A stretch of 64,000 nucleotides of DNA from Erythrobasidium yunnanense. Lineage: Eukaryota > Basidiomycota > Cystobasidiomycetes > Erythrobasidiales > Erythrobasidiaceae. Position 1 is the stretch's first letter. Every line of letters begins with the position of its first letter. Positions 24,502 to 36,540 of this stretch are shown here, piece after piece. Made by a program: the position numbers and the translations under genes. The notes below the pieces were generated by a model. That model searched no databases and was not told where the DNA came from. It was given only the letters and a program-made list of their open reading frames with translations. The DNA is taken from the NCBI GenBank assembly GCA_001600175.1, contig BCJC01000001.1:948065-1012064 (forward strand), read 5' to 3'.

Positions 24502-26203
24502 TCAGTATATTCCCGGAATGATCTTCCACCGTACTATCTCGCAGTACCTCTTCCAATCCTTCCCATACTTCTTGTGACACGCCTCATCATCCCGCAACTG
24601 TCGATGAACTAGCAGAATCGCAAAGTAGATCACGTAAAAGTACGTCAACGGTGTATTGAAGCCAGTTGGTAGACACCATGCTAGAGCCATGATCAAGTCT
24701 CCCATCTTTACACTCCTTATCAGCTTGATTCGAAAGCTAGCTCCAAGCCCGACTCACATAGTTAGGATGCCGCGAGCGTCCCCACCACCCGCTCGTAAGC
24801 AGGTTGGTACCTCTTTCTGTCTTCATGAACTTCAAATCTGGGCGAGACAAGCTTAGCTGCATTCTCAATGCGATGGACGATCTGTCACTCACTCTTCGGG
24901 TTTCGACCATGACGAAATTTGTTCTTTTCGTCGTTGCTGACTCGGAAGATGTAGTAGCCCGTCAGATTGACAGCTAGAACAGCCGCCGTAGCTAGATATC
25001 CTAGATCCATAGGGTGGTAGGCTAGATATCGTGCTTGCAGGCAGTAGGTGAATGGAACCCAGGAGAGATCGCCGACTGATAGCATGAAGCCAAAGCCGTC
25101 TGTTGTGATGTCCATCTGTGATAGGATACCGGCTTCGCACCACATCGCGTCGAAGACGTATACGCCTTGGAAGAGAATGATGAGGATCATGCTGTCTGTC
25201 ACTCTGCCTAGCTTGTCGTATTGCCTGACAGCCAGTGCTAGATCAAGAAGCAGCCAAAGTACAAGACCAGGTCGCAATTCGCTGGAACGAAAGGTTAGCT
25301 CGTTCGTTCCATCTTGGGCTGTGCCTACTTGAAAGTCTTGATGTCAAAGATGCCAATGCGCGGGTTCAACTGGCGGCCGATGAACCACTGTGATACACCA
25401 TTTTAGTAGTGGCCATAGCGTGTAGTGACTGAGCTTACATCGTACAAAGCATTGCCCGTGTTACCTCCTTCAGCCAGCATGGCGCCGGGTATGAACGAGA
25501 GCGCGTAGCAGTAGACTGCCTATAGCACTCATCAGTACAAGTAGATACTCCCCACTGCATCTACATACTTGGAAGATAGCCATCAAAAGTGCACCCGTCG
25601 CAAGGCCGATCCAGTGGTCTGTCACAAAGAGGAAGGGCCCTCGTCCGTATACGAAGAGCGCAGAGCCAGCTAATATCATTGCTGCGACTAGAGTGCCGAA
25701 GCCTGCAGACACAGTATCAATTGCTGTCCTGTAGCAAGGGACCGCGTCTCACCATTGATCTTGTACCATAGCTTTTCGCCATTTCTCATGACACCTCCTT
25801 CTATCCATTTACCAGGAAGGACAGCCCAGCATACTACGCAAAAGGCGTACCAAGCCAGATATGCATTGACACCTTGCATGTCGAGCAGGCCCGACCAGAA
25901 GTCCGCCGTCTGGGCTTGCTTCCATCCATTCTGAATGAAGAGTGTGAAGGGTAACGGTGGACATCCACGATCATCGCATCCCATAGCGAAGAAATAGGCA
26001 AAGAAAGGACATAGAGTGCTGATGAGGAAAGCGCCTGGAGGTCCGAGAAACTCGTAGGAAGTAGTACGCGGCGCAGCATCATACGTAGCAGCTTTTCCTT
26101 GTACAGCTTTGTTTTCTTCTACCTTTGCTTGCTTGGAGGAGCCGTTTTGTAGCGGTGGGCCATTGCTTTTCGCGCTGCCATTTGCAGCTCGTCGACTGCT
26201 CAT
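24502..26203 (-). CDS. ERG24: Delta(14)-sterol reductase (Erg24)
   Basis: ER membrane enzyme that reduces the C-14 double bond formed after lanosterol demethylation in ergosterol synthesis, using NADPH. ATG at 26203 ([15 protein letters not shown]), stop TGA at 24502. Family blocks: [102 protein letters not shown], and the C-terminal [21 protein letters not shown]-type ending. The combination of LPGKWIEG and the early NPRIG block favours Erg24 over the related C-24(28) reductase Erg4. The N-terminal 45 residues are hydrophilic. The gap to the CDF start is only 121 bp, and both genes run the same way. Confidence 0.93.
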
Positions 26204-26471
26204 GCTGGAATCGCAAGCCTCGGTTGGTCTGTCTTGCACCGTACACTACGCGTGTAAAAAGCAGAGAAAAGGTGGGACAAGTCGATGCGAAGACAAGAAG
26301 AAGCACATCCAGATCGTACGAGGTACCAACACGTGGGCCGAGAGAAACAGTGCCGTCACGGCTACTGCATTGTATCGTACGTCTACACTTCTACTTCTAT
26401 GCTTTCGACAACACGTACTTGATTCTTGCAACAAACCGTACGAACTATAATCAAATTGAGATGTCCAGACT
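26204..26471. other. ERG24 promoter interval
   Basis: 268 bases upstream of ERG24, also holding the 3' UTR of the acidic-protein gene. No feature recognised. Confidence 0.4.
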
Positions 26472-29400
26472 TTATCGCGTAAGATTGCTTCTTTTGCTTG
26501 GAGTGGTGCCAATATCTGACTCTCGTTTCCTTTTCTTCTCTGACGGGGTCCCCTGCCTCGAAGAGCCTCCCTCCACTCGAACGATAGGCGCTAGAATTTC
26601 ACATTCGCCTTTCCTGCAAAGTCATAGCGAGTTAGCTACAAGCAGACCAAGGAAGGCCTGAAGTGACTGACCTGAATATGTCGATGCCGACGACACGTAT
26701 CAGACTCTGTATAATTGAGGCTGGTACGCCTTCCACGCTGATCTCATCATCGTCTTCGTTTGATAGCTTGACTGCGTGGCCTTCTTCTTCGAGACTAGCT
26801 ACCCCTAAATCGAGTATACCTTCTTCCTGCATTTCATCTTTCCTGTCACTTGTGGCGCAGCCTGGTACCAGGAAGATATAGTCGGATGGTGTATGTGTCG
26901 AAGATCGAGACTCCGCTGCTTGAGCCAGGCGCGAGCTGAGTCGGCGGCCCGGTGTTGTGAGCCGTGCTTGTGAGGGGATGGACAGCTTGTGGTACGTGCA
27001 ATGCGATCGCGTCTGAATAGGAGATGAGTGTGGGCCTGCCGACAAATCCTGCGAGTCGCCTCTTTGCTGTTCAGCATCTGGATGCACAGGCGCAGGTGCT
27101 GTTCCCAGGGTGCGATCTGCCGATCTTCGAGTGACAGACGAACCTCTTCGTCCGTGACGATGTGGTCTCGGTCTACTTGGCTTGGTGAGGATAGATTGGA
27201 CCTGTAGCTCTTCTGTCGCATTCGTATCTGATGCTTGTGAGTCTTCGCCATCGTCCTTGACTGGTATAGTGACTATCGATGTACGCTTGCGGCGCCTTCC
27301 ACGCTTGGGCGTGACGGCCGGGTGTTTGAAGACTGCTTGTGACGGCGAATTTGGGTTGACGCCGCTGTCTCCGGCATCTGCAGCCGATTCGCTAGACGAT
27401 GTGCGCTTCATCTCGTTGCTCTCTGCCTCTACGGAAGGAAAAGCGGCGAAGGTAGCCATGCTTGGCTGTGAAGCTGGTTCGTCGTTGCTAAAACTTTTCC
27501 TCTTGGGCGAGAGTAGCTTTGCAACTAGGCTGTCGTCGTGTTCGTCATCAGAAGATATATATCGAGGTGACTGGGTCGAAGACTCCTCTTCTCCCAAGCT
27601 GACTATAGGGTCAGGGTGAATGCTAGTCTCTTCCGCCAACGTATCAGCTACGGCGTCTCCAGTCTGCTGATCCTGATGTCAGCATTTCGCTTCTTTTGTG
27701 TTGCAATTCGACCTACGCTGTCATCAGTTTCCATTACAGGCGAATTGGTCGGCAGTTCCAGCGGCTCCTCCATGTCCTCGTCATCCGACTCGATGTACGT
27801 GACAGGATCGAGAGGCACGAAGTCCGGAGCTTTTGTTTGGCTATCGTCCTGTCCTTCCACAGGCTCTTCATCGTCAATGCCCTCCTGCTCTCGTTGCTGG
27901 CGCGATCTGAAGCTTTCAGCAGCCTTGACCGCTTCATCCTGATCGAGGCCCATGCTCTCTCGAAGAGAATGTATACGATCAGGATCGTGTGCTGCCTCTC
28001 GGACTGCTGCCTCTAGACTACGTCCGCCGAAGCGGATAGGTGTCGATGGATCCCATAGACCGGGTTTTATAGCGTTGAATGCTCGTGTAGGGGTAGCTTC
28101 GGCGATTGGAGAGGATGATTTTTCAGGTTTCTTCGCGAGTTGCCTCGTGCTTTCGTCATCCGGCAAATCGCTCTCGGAGGACGGGAGTGACATGGCACTG
28201 TCCGCAACTTCGGGTATCGAAAGAGACTGGTCTTCGTAGTGGGCTTCGCTCGATACTTTGTCGTCCTCCACTGCCGTCGTCTCAACAGCTGTATTCTCGT
28301 CCTCAGGTACCGGGAGCATAGCTGATTGCTGTTCTATAGGTATAGGCGATTCAGAATCCAAGGAAGCCGCTTGGTGAGCGAGAGGATCCGGATATATCAT
28401 CGTTTCTTCAGCCATTTCTTGAGCGACTGCGTCCCCAGCCTGCAAAGCAATCGTCAGACTGAAATTGGCTGTACGAATCGTTCGAACTTACCTCGTCCTG
28501 CTCCACGGGGGCGATAGCTCCTGATATATCTGATGGAATTTCTTCTGTTTCAGCAGCAGTAGCTGTATCTGGCCGCGCTTCAGTGTCAAATGCGACTGTC
28601 TCCTCCTCATTGTTGTTATCAAGAGGGATATACTCCAGCTCTGCGCCAGGCATGGCTTGATTCGGGGAAGGTTTCAGCTCTGACTCTCCTAACGCTTCAT
28701 CTAGGGGCGATCCTTCTTCCTGCAGTGCATTCGCCGTCTCTGCGGTAGTTTCCATCTCGTCCACCGTCATTCTTACATCCTGCATAGGCGGGGGCGAGGG
28801 AGTCCGCTCGTCTGCTTCTTCTTCAACTGCTACTGTCTGTTCAACCACAGGACCAGCCGTGTCTAGCTTGAGATCAGCTGTTGCAATAGACGGTTCCTCC
28901 AGCGGAGGCGAAGGGATAGGCTGAATATCTTCTTCCAAGACCTCCTGTTCTGTCGGCCCGGATATAGCTTCTGGCACTTCGTCGGCCGCTACAGCTTGCT
29001 CGGTCTGTGTATGTGGTGAGAAGCGATCTTGGCTGCCATGTTGCCTCTCAAGCGCTTCAGTCTGTACTTCTGGGGCAACCTCCATCTCATCACCAGTCAT
29101 AGCTACGTCTTGAAGGGGCGCAACATCTAACTCGCCCTGAGTATCGTGAGAAACCTCTTGCAGAGGAGAACGATGCTTTACAGTAGTGCTCTCGCTGAGG
29201 TCGATTGGCTCGTTCGCGGTTCCTTCTTGAAGGGCCGGTACTTCGGTAGAATCCGTAGTTAGAGGAGGCTGTGAAAATGTCGAATCTACCGTGTCTGGCA
29301 GATTCTGGCCGACAGGGACTGGCTCTGACAGGAAAGGTGGCATAAGGTATGTTGAGTCTTGCAGATCTTGATTGGGGCCTAGCGCGGTCATTGGAAGATC

Positions 29401-31701
29401 CGCTCCTTGCAGCACCTCATTCAACAGAGCAGTAACCTCGTCGTTGAGCACGCCTGCGGAGGTCTGCAGCGCTGCCCCAACAGCACCAGCTTCTCCACTT
29501 AAGTCCAGCACTTGCGGCTGCAGATGTGCCGTCCCTAACAGTATATTGTCTGTCTGCGGCGTTTGACCAGATTCGGAGCTGAACGACACTGCTGGCAGCG
29601 ACTCGCCGATGAACTCGATGGAGCTGTCTATTTCGATTGTTGACGATGTAGGCTGTTGGGCTGCGATAGCTTCTGCTTGCGCTGAAATTTGGCCGAATGC
29701 TTGGTCAATGGCCATCTGTATCACATCGCCCATGTCTTCATCCGCGACTAGATTAGTGTCTGCGTCGTCCGCCATTTCCGGTTCTTGCGCATCCTCCTGC
29801 TCTTCCTGAACCTCCTGAGCCTCCTGAACTTCTTCTTGCTCCTCTGACACTTCCTCTGATGCAGATTCGGTGCCTACTTCGCTTTCTTCGTCTTCTTCGC
29901 TACTTCCTGAAATGATCTCGTACTCATTCGAGCCTTTCTGTTTTTTGAAGAAAGCTGGAATAGGCACTCTTTCATCCAGAGTACCGCTTTGTGCACGATC
30001 CTGTTGTGCAACATCGTCGTCTTCTAGCTCATCTTCCATCTCTTCATCCCACTTCTTTTTGTTCCGATCACTGGCAGCTGTGCCATGCGAGGAAGTCGTG
30101 TCGTAGCCTTCCTCGTTCCTCTGCCTATTTGGCTGTTCGTCAACGCCGTCGCCTTCTTCCCGATCGTGAGAGTTATCATCCTCTCCTTCTGATTCCTCAT
30201 CGAAGTAGGCATCTTCTATATCCTGTTCTCGGATAGCGTTTCTTTGCTTCTTCATCTTGCGCCTCATCCTGCGGTATTCGCGCATCTCCTCCTCCTCGTC
30301 TTCTGCATCCTCATTCTGCATTTGCTCCTCTTCATCATCATCTACAGGCTGCTGGTCTTCATCTTCATTTTCAGGGTATCCCTCCGATTCTCCATCGGAC
30401 TCGTAGCCGCTGGCCTCTTTGGCTTCATCATCCAAGCGCATGCGCGTCCTCTTCTTCAGCAAGCGAGCTTGAGAAGGTATAGGCTCCTTTAGAGACGACG
30501 TAGATGCCATAGCGGCAGACACGGCTTGAGGTACTGTCTTGCGCCCTACTTGAGGTCGAGCCGGCACGAAAGAAGGTAGCTCTTCTTCAACCTCTTCCTC
30601 TTCGACTTCGTCCTCGTCTTCCTCAATTTCGTTCGCGTCATGATCCACCGGCACGTCAACCTCCTCTTCAGATGTAGTATCGTCCAATTCTATGACTTGC
30701 GAGACTGAGCGTCTATCTTGGACTGACCTACTCTCTGACTCATGACGTTGTGTATTCTGCGTAGCAGGGATGCTTGTGTCTGGTTGTAAGCCAAGTTCTT
30801 GCTCTAGCTCCAGGTCAAGCTGTTCCTCCTCCTCTTCAGCCTGCTGTATAGCTTGTAGATCGTGATGTATATCTTCTATAATCTCCTCAGACTCGAGTAT
30901 AGCCTCTTCCACTGCATCATCGGCAGCTACATCCAGCAGAGAATCGATAGGCATAGCATCGCTCGCTTCGCCATTGAGCTCTGGAAGGACGCCCAGATCA
31001 TCTTCATCCTCTTGATATTCTTCTATCTCTGTCTCGGCTTCCTCGGGCTGTTCCTCCGTCTCGAGCTGTCCATCCTGTAGGTTTCGCAGGTATTCGTCAA
31101 ATACGCTTGATACGCGATGGAAGGTAGGCTGTGCGTCTTCTGGATCCTCAGGAGGTGGACTGCTTGCAGCTTGCTCCTCTTGCAAGCCGCTAAGGTCTGG
31201 GTAAAGGCGGTCTTTCGGGGGTGCATTACCAGGGCAATCCTGCGAGATGTCGTATAGCCTACAGAGTCTAGTCAGCATACTTCTGCGCTCGTTATCACAC
31301 GAGCCTCACTGATCTAGCAGCCTATCGCTATCTCCAGCATCCTGCACCTGCTCTTCGTCATTGCTACTTGACTGCATCTGACCGCCCAGAAACTCTCCCG
31401 GCTTTCCACCCATCTCCATCCAGTACTCTTCATCATCGAGGTATCCCCTTGCCTTGCTCGTATGCGCTTTGGTATCGTATGTCAAGGCGCTCGTGATCTT
31501 TCCAGACACGCTGGTCACGAAGCTGTCGAAGTCGCTGGCTGATAAAGCTTCATATGGATTCACTAGCGGTCTGCCAGGTATGCGATGTGCTTGTAACAAG
31601 CTTGCCAGAGGAGCCGGCTCATTTGGCCGTTTTTGTCGAGGCGGACTGCCCTTTGCCGGGCTGTAGAAGGGCGCTCGCTGGAGGAGATGAGAGAAGGACA
31701 T
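26472..31701 (-). CDS. Giant acidic, mostly disordered protein with conserved-looking ends
   Basis: Five exons (31310-31701, 28492-31258, 27717-28439, 26672-27663, 26472-26613) sum to exactly 1,671 residues. I do not recognise the family. The N terminus looks folded or linear-motif rich (MSFSHLLQRAPFYSPAKGSP, ASDFDSFVTSVSGKITSAL). The large second exon is extremely acidic, with long Glu/Asp runs at about 29780-31060, many Gln, and SxE/SxD patches typical of CK2 sites. The C terminus turns basic with KKRKRESD, a likely nuclear signal, after IFRKGECEILAPIVRVEGG. Exons 3 and 4 begin with the same motif: AGDAVAQEMAEET.IYPDP and TGDAVADTLAEET.IHPDP, both after phase-0 introns. A nuclear scaffold or chromatin or pore role is only inferred from composition. 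Confidence 0.82.
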
Positions 31702-32262
31702 CTTGTTGTGACTTTATTGTGGGGCTAGGCGTTCCTATTCATTGTCGTGTCGGGTGGATTGTAAGAAGGCTACAAATGCAATTAGAACAAGCATGACGCG
31801 CGAATATTGTCGAATAGCATTTGGCAACATTTACAGGAAACCTCTGTACGAGGCACAACAGCGCATTTCAATCTTGGTATCCTACTCTGCCATACTGCAG
31901 ATTCCGCTGCTTATCTGGCGATACAAGCCGGGTGCAAATGAGGGATGTCTTCCTGCATCGTATCTGCAGCCTGAAGGTTTGCTGTGCTTGAACGCTTTCG
32001 GTCTTGCGGTACAGGAAACTGCCTAGCTCGTCCCCTTACACAGCAGAGATCCGGTAATCGCGTTCGCATTACGCGGAAGCACCGTATGCACGATGGGGCG
32101 ACCACTCCAGTCTCGTCGTGTGGGTGGAAGAGCAGGTTATACACACATAATAAACGCTCTCCGGGTATTCGGACAGGCAGAGACACTTTCAGCCCGACAA
32201 GGCAATATGCAGAACGAACTACATACATGGCGCCTGCGCGTTCGCAGTGTTGTCACGTGACA
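31702..32262. other. Promoter of acidic-protein gene / tRNA upstream region
   Basis: 561 bases without a convincing gene. It includes the 5' flank of the acidic-protein gene and of the tRNA. No repeat noted. Confidence 0.45.
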
Positions 32263-32344
32263 ACATGATTGGTCTAGTGGTTAAGATACGTCCTTCCCAA
32301 TCGGGATGAGGACGGGGTCATCGGTTCGACCCCGGTATCATGTA
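32263..32344 (+). tRNA. tRNA-Gly(CCC) with a 9-nt intron
   Basis: Full cloverleaf. Acceptor stem ACATGAT pairs with ATCATGT (seven pairs), discriminator A at 32344. D arm GTCT/AGAT. Anticodon stem CGTCC (32289-32293) pairs with GGACG (32310-32314). The loop starts TT-CCC-A, giving anticodon CCC at 32296-32298. T arm ATCGG-TTCGACC-CCGGT. Between the stem halves there are 16 nt; removing 9 nt (32300-32308) after position 37 leaves a normal 7-nt loop and a 73-nt body. The intron holds GGG that can pair with the anticodon, as is common in tRNA introns. A box TGGTCTAGTGG and B box GGTTCGACCCC are present, and a T5 run at 32377-32381 may end transcription. The A1-U72 first pair is unusual for tRNA-Gly. 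Confidence 0.85.
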
Positions 32345-32648
32345 GCTCGCGTTGGCTCTTTGTTCTCACAACCTCATTTTTGGTTGTTCTCAGTTTTGGT
32401 TGTGAATATGTTGATCCTTCGCCTCCGCTCTACAAGGTAGGCCATGTGAGACCTCGACTACTTGCTAATCGCTCTTGCATGGCCAGGATGTCCCAGAGTA
32501 GCCAGTACGACAGGACGATATTTGGTCAGAATCAAGTCGCGAGAGCAATCATATTCTTCCTTGAGGCTTCCCAGATGCGATGGGTTTCCTACCTTCCCGG
32601 CGCGCCAATCGCTATGATGCGGTCGTTCAGGTTCGAGAAAGGGCCACG
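32345..32648. other. tRNA 3' flank and promoter of next gene
   Basis: 304 bases. Apart from the T run, nothing recognised. A frame with an ATG at 32485 runs on one strand without protein-like composition. Confidence 0.4.
32377..32381 (+). terminator. Possible RNA polymerase III terminator
   Basis: Run of five T on the coding strand 33 bases after the tRNA end, the first T run of that length downstream. Confidence 0.45.
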
Positions 32649-33842
32649 ATGGCAGTGCGCGCTCTCTTGTCCAACGACAATCCTGCCTGTCCCAGCTCTC
32701 ACTCTTTCACTCTCAGCATCCCATCTGCTACTCTAACTGCTCTCAAACCCACGCCTTCTGGAGAACATGAGCTACGCATCCTCCACAAGCTCAAGAGGCA
32801 GCGGTCTCAGCAGCTGCTCCACCGACACAAACTCGCGTAAGCGGAAGCATCCAGTGGTGTCCCTTCATAGCTGACCTCCTGTGCAGACGTATCTGTCGAT
32901 GCAGCTACCTGGGATCGTCTGCGGACGAAAGCCAATACACGCTTCGGGAAGCAGTCAGAGAGGCCAGCGGCTTCGACAGAGTATGCATCAATCAAGATCG
33001 ACGGCAGCGGAGTACTTCGAGCTACGAGCGACCGTCATGTTCCTCAACGTAACGTACTGTCCCAGCTACAATGGGATCACCTCCAATCGCTTAGAAAGGG
33101 TGACAAAGGACACACTGGTAGCATTCGACTGCGCTATGGTCGAAAGTCAGATGTGAAACAAAATGAGAAATATTGGCAGGAACTCGAGATCACGGAAGCC
33201 GATAGGGAAATCGACCTAATACAGAAAAGGAGGCGTACTTACAAGAATCGCAAAGCACTCGCACACAAGCTGGGGTTATCGCCAAAGACAAGCGACCAAT
33301 ATGCCCTGTTCAGCGAAGTGAGAGGGCTCCAAAGCGGTCTGTACGAAGCTGCATCCGGTGACGTAAACCTCGAAGAAGCCGTCTACAAGGTCTCAGCCAG
33401 AGTCTACGGTGCACAAGCAGGCGTTCTGCGCATGCCGGTGAAGCGTCCTGCCAAAAACCTCGCTAAAGACAGACCGGCAATGCTCTCCAGGAAGCAGAGT
33501 ATGGGCGAGACTCTTCCCTGGGGAGTCAACGATCCGCTTACAGCTACTACCGAGACGACTACAAGCCGCTACTCAATTGGCTTGCGTGCGCCAAAGCGTG
33601 ATGGCACTGAGCTCGTACAGCAAGAGATTTACCGAGCTGACAGCAAAAGATTCGGCATCGCCGATAGACCAGTCCAAGTAGGAGATTACTACATTCAGAG
33701 AGAGACTCTACAACCTCATGGCAACGGAATGCTCCTCAATCACATAGACAAACGGATTTATGGGGAGGTGAAGCCCGAGAAGCAGACCAACAAGCAGAAG
33801 AAAAGCTCGGGTAAGCGTTGCGTGCCGTTTGGAGACGTATGA
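32649..33842 (+). CDS. Unrecognised basic protein, three exons
   Basis: Exons 32649-32836, 32887-33048 and 33095-33842 give 365 residues in an intact frame. The start is the ATG of MAVRALLSNDNPACP; the stop TGA is at 33840. The first third is Ser/Thr-rich and then strongly basic (HKLKRQRSQQLLHRHKLAR), followed by a Ser/Arg-rich stretch. The last exon looks folded: NEKYWQELEITEADREIDLI, QKRRRTYKNRKALAHKL, LQSGLYEAASGDVNLEEAVYKVSARVYG, and a C-terminal lysine tail (KQTNKQKKSSGKR). There is no membrane helix. I cannot assign a family; a nucleolar or mitochondrial role would fit the charge but is a guess. The intron 33049-33094 has a GTAACG donor, which is acceptable but not optimal. Confidence 0.6.
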
Positions 33843-34331
33843 GCACTTGAAGCTGCTTTCTTCCTTTCTTGAATTCCTGCCCTGAATCGCACTTTGGACT
33901 CTCTGATACTTAGGCAGCGATCCAGGCTAGCAGTATTTCTGAGGTTCATGATTGTACATTCTGGCTGGTGTTGGCTTCAATGCATTTCGTGCGACTTTTC
34001 GATCCCCCTACCCCTATTGTAACGCCTTTTCTTTCTGCCTTTGTACGAATAAAACCCCTATCCTTCGTTCCTCCCCTATGGCGATCAATCTCGGGACCAC
34101 CACACACGACCTTTGAAGCCTATGTACTTGCGGAGCTACTACTTCCTAAGCAACTGTCATCCATTCATGACGTCCCCTGCTCTAAGAGCTCATTTGTCTA
34201 ATGCGCGGCAGTCTGCGTCGATCCCTGCCTATACTAGCTCATTGGCTTTACACGCTATGCTCGCACAATAACATGCAGCTACTTAATACCTTGTCTTCTG
34301 AACTACACACTGAACCATAATCTGACAAGCA
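33843..34331. other. Intergenic, upstream of Gpr1/Ato gene
   Basis: 489 bases, pyrimidine-rich at about 33990-34080. Holds the promoter of the transporter gene; no coding frame supported. Confidence 0.45.
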
Positions 34332-35348
34332 ATGCCTGAGCCAAAGAAGCAGACCATTATCGACAATGCTCGCATATCTGAACATGCGAGAGAAATGATG
34401 GACCAGCGGCCTGGGGTTCAAATATGTACGCTCAAGATATCCTTCCGATCACGTTGGGCGGAACCTGATACTAGCTGGACACAGTTCTTCGCCCGATAGC
34501 TCCTCCTGCCGCCCTCGGTCTCGCTGGGTTCGCTGGCAGTACCTTCATTGTCGCTACCTGTGCGTACTGCCTAAATGTGCAGATATGAGACATAGCTGAT
34601 GATGTATCAATCCGTTTCTAGATATGACAAGATGGTGGGGTGCACCTGATTCGCCAACTATTTTCTTCCCGTTTGTTGCCTTCTGGGGAGGTCTAGCGCA
34701 GTTTATAGCCGGCCTTTTCGCTTTCCTGGCCAGAGACACCTTGACGCTGATTATCTGCACACTATGGGGTCAGTCGATCTGAAAGTGCATCTAGCTATAG
34801 AGCTGACGTATTTATGCTATATCAGGATCCTTCTGGATGTCTATCGGACTACTCTACTTTATTGTTGCAGCTGGATACATCCCATCGCACTCGCTCTATA
34901 CGCACTTCCCAGAGCTAGCAAGCTGGTTTATGGTTCTCACGGCATTCACCTGGTCGGGAGCCATCTGTGCTCCGGCCAGAGATCTTGCTCTCACTTTCAC
35001 TCTTGTCTTCCTGGCTATTGGTAGCACTATCGGTCTGGGAACCTGGTTTTCATATGGGGAGGAAGGTATTCGAGCAGGTGTGAAGGCGGCAGGCTACTTC
35101 TTCATCCTCTCGGCTATTGCGGCATGGTACAGAGTTACAGTATACCGTAAGCTACGCCAGCGTAGAGCTTTCCAGTGAGTTCCGTAACAGAAGCTGACTT
35201 GAAGTATGCAGTCCTCGAGGAAGCATATGGCTACGATGTCTTCAGGCTCAATCTTCCTGGAAGACTGCCGCGCGAGAAAGCAGCTGCTCCGATTACCCTT
35301 GGCTTGGGAGAACCTGGTGTGAAGCGTAGTATGCCAAGTCAGATGTAG
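34332..35348 (+). CDS. Gpr1/Fun34/YaaH-family acetate/succinate-type transporter
   Basis: Membrane protein of the AceTr (Ato/SatP) family, which imports acetate or exports ammonium/acetate in fungi. Exons 34332-34425, 34485-34559, 34622-34768, 34826-35146 and 35212-35348 give 257 residues in frame, about the usual size. A hydrophilic N terminus leads to six membrane helices: GLAGFAGSTFIVATYM, FFPFVAFWGGLAQFIAGLFA, TLTLIICTLWGSFWMSIGLLY, ASWFMVLTAFTWSGAICA, LALTFTLVFLAIGST and AAGYFFILSAIAAWYRV. The family signature NPAPLGL is degenerate here (APPAALGL at about 34500), losing the Asn, which may change the substrate or activity. The C-terminal tail is hydrophilic. Confidence 0.9.
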
Positions 35349-35522
35349 CTGGGCGGGCAGATGCGGAGAGCTGGAAATAAAGACAGCAGTCAGCGAATTA
35401 TATCTCCGAAGAGGCGATGTATGCCACTTTACCTAATTGTAAGTATGCTCACGATGTATCGATCTAATAGCACAACAACAGTTTGAAGCAGTTCTCTCGC
35501 ATCGCACCGCCTGCGCCATCTC

Positions 35523-36540
35523 TTAATACGCCATTTGACTATCTGATTTGGCTTGTGCCTTCTTTAAAGCTTCCTTAACCACTACATCTATTTCTTTCAC
35601 CCTATTCTTGGCTTCGCCGACTATCCGCATAATCTCGCTGACAGATAACGGTTCACCACCTGCTTTGTTGAAGACGCAGATCTCGTTCTGCGGGTTCAGA
35701 GTCAGGGTAAGGGTTCCTGTGCAAAGCTGAGTCTCGAGAAGGGAAGGATCGAGGACGGTGATGCTGCCAAAGAGGGCGAAGGTGATGCAGTAAGGAGTGT
35801 GATGGAGAGAAAGAGGGACTGGGACGCGTTCTTCGACGGAGTGCTGTCGTAGAAGACATCAGCATGCAGGCATTCTGGGATTGCCAACAAGACATACGAC
35901 AGTGACTTCCGTCCCTTCCACCGTTACTTCTGGCTTCTTGAAGTGTAGAAGCGCAGCTATACAGCCTATACTTGCACAATCGAGCATGTTGCCCTCGTCA
36001 TTTGCGAATTGCACGTCAAGCCGTATTTGCCAGACCTGGAAGTCAGAGTGTCAGTATCATTCGATGCAATAAGATAGTGAAAGAGCACACCTTCTGCCCT
36101 GCAATTATGCATAGAGACTCGCGGTCGACAACTTCGCTTCTTCTCAGTGCTTTCTCGAGAGCTCGACTTATGAGCACTTCTTCTTCGCTTGCTCTGCGTT
36201 ATACCATCAGCAATCTTCCTACACAAGTCTGCTATGCCTGCGCCTACCTCCCGAAAGATTCGTAGTTGCTGCCAGCAAGCGGTGAAATCTCATTCTGGAT
36301 AACGAGAAAGCCTTCGAACGGTCGCTCGTCTCTAGGCTTGACGATCTCTGCAGATGCTCGTACGAAGACTCTGGTCCTTCCGCCCAAGCTCACTTCGACG
36401 GTGCCGTACGTCTGGCCGAATGAAACTGTCAATGCTCGAGGAAGCAGCAGTGACCGCCCGTCGATGCGCAGAGACTGCTCGCTCAGTGCTTTTAAGAGGA
36501 ATTCATGCTCGAGGAGCGATGGCTGTGGAAGTCGAGGCAT
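35523..36540 (-). CDS. RRP45: Exosome RNase PH-like subunit Rrp45
   Basis: Ring subunit of the RNA exosome (human EXOSC9), which helps thread RNA to Dis3 and Rrp6 for processing and decay. ATG at 36540, stop TAA at 35523. The N terminus EHEFLLKALSEQSLRIDGRS and FGQTYGTVEVSLGGRTRVFV match the family. Next come PRDERPFEGFLVIQNEISPLAG, ISRALEKALRRSEVVDRESL, DVQFANDEGNMLDCASIGC, LLHFKKPEVTVEG, and a C-terminal region ending KKAQAKSDSQMAY. The phosphate-site residues of active RNase PH are absent, as in eukaryotic ring subunits. The C-terminal tail is short for EXOSC9, as in other fungi. Several introns are present (for example at about 35840-35895 and 36035-36090). Confidence 0.93.

Noticed and set aside
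24502-26203. Sterol reductase as Erg4 (C-24(28) reductase)
   Set aside because: The early LPGKWIEG and [12 protein letters not shown] blocks fit Erg24 better; the shared C terminus does not discriminate.
29372-31080. Several plus-strand Ser- and Leu-rich frames opposite the acidic-protein gene
   Set aside because: Antisense shadows of Glu/Asp codons in a gene whose five exons sum to an intact frame.
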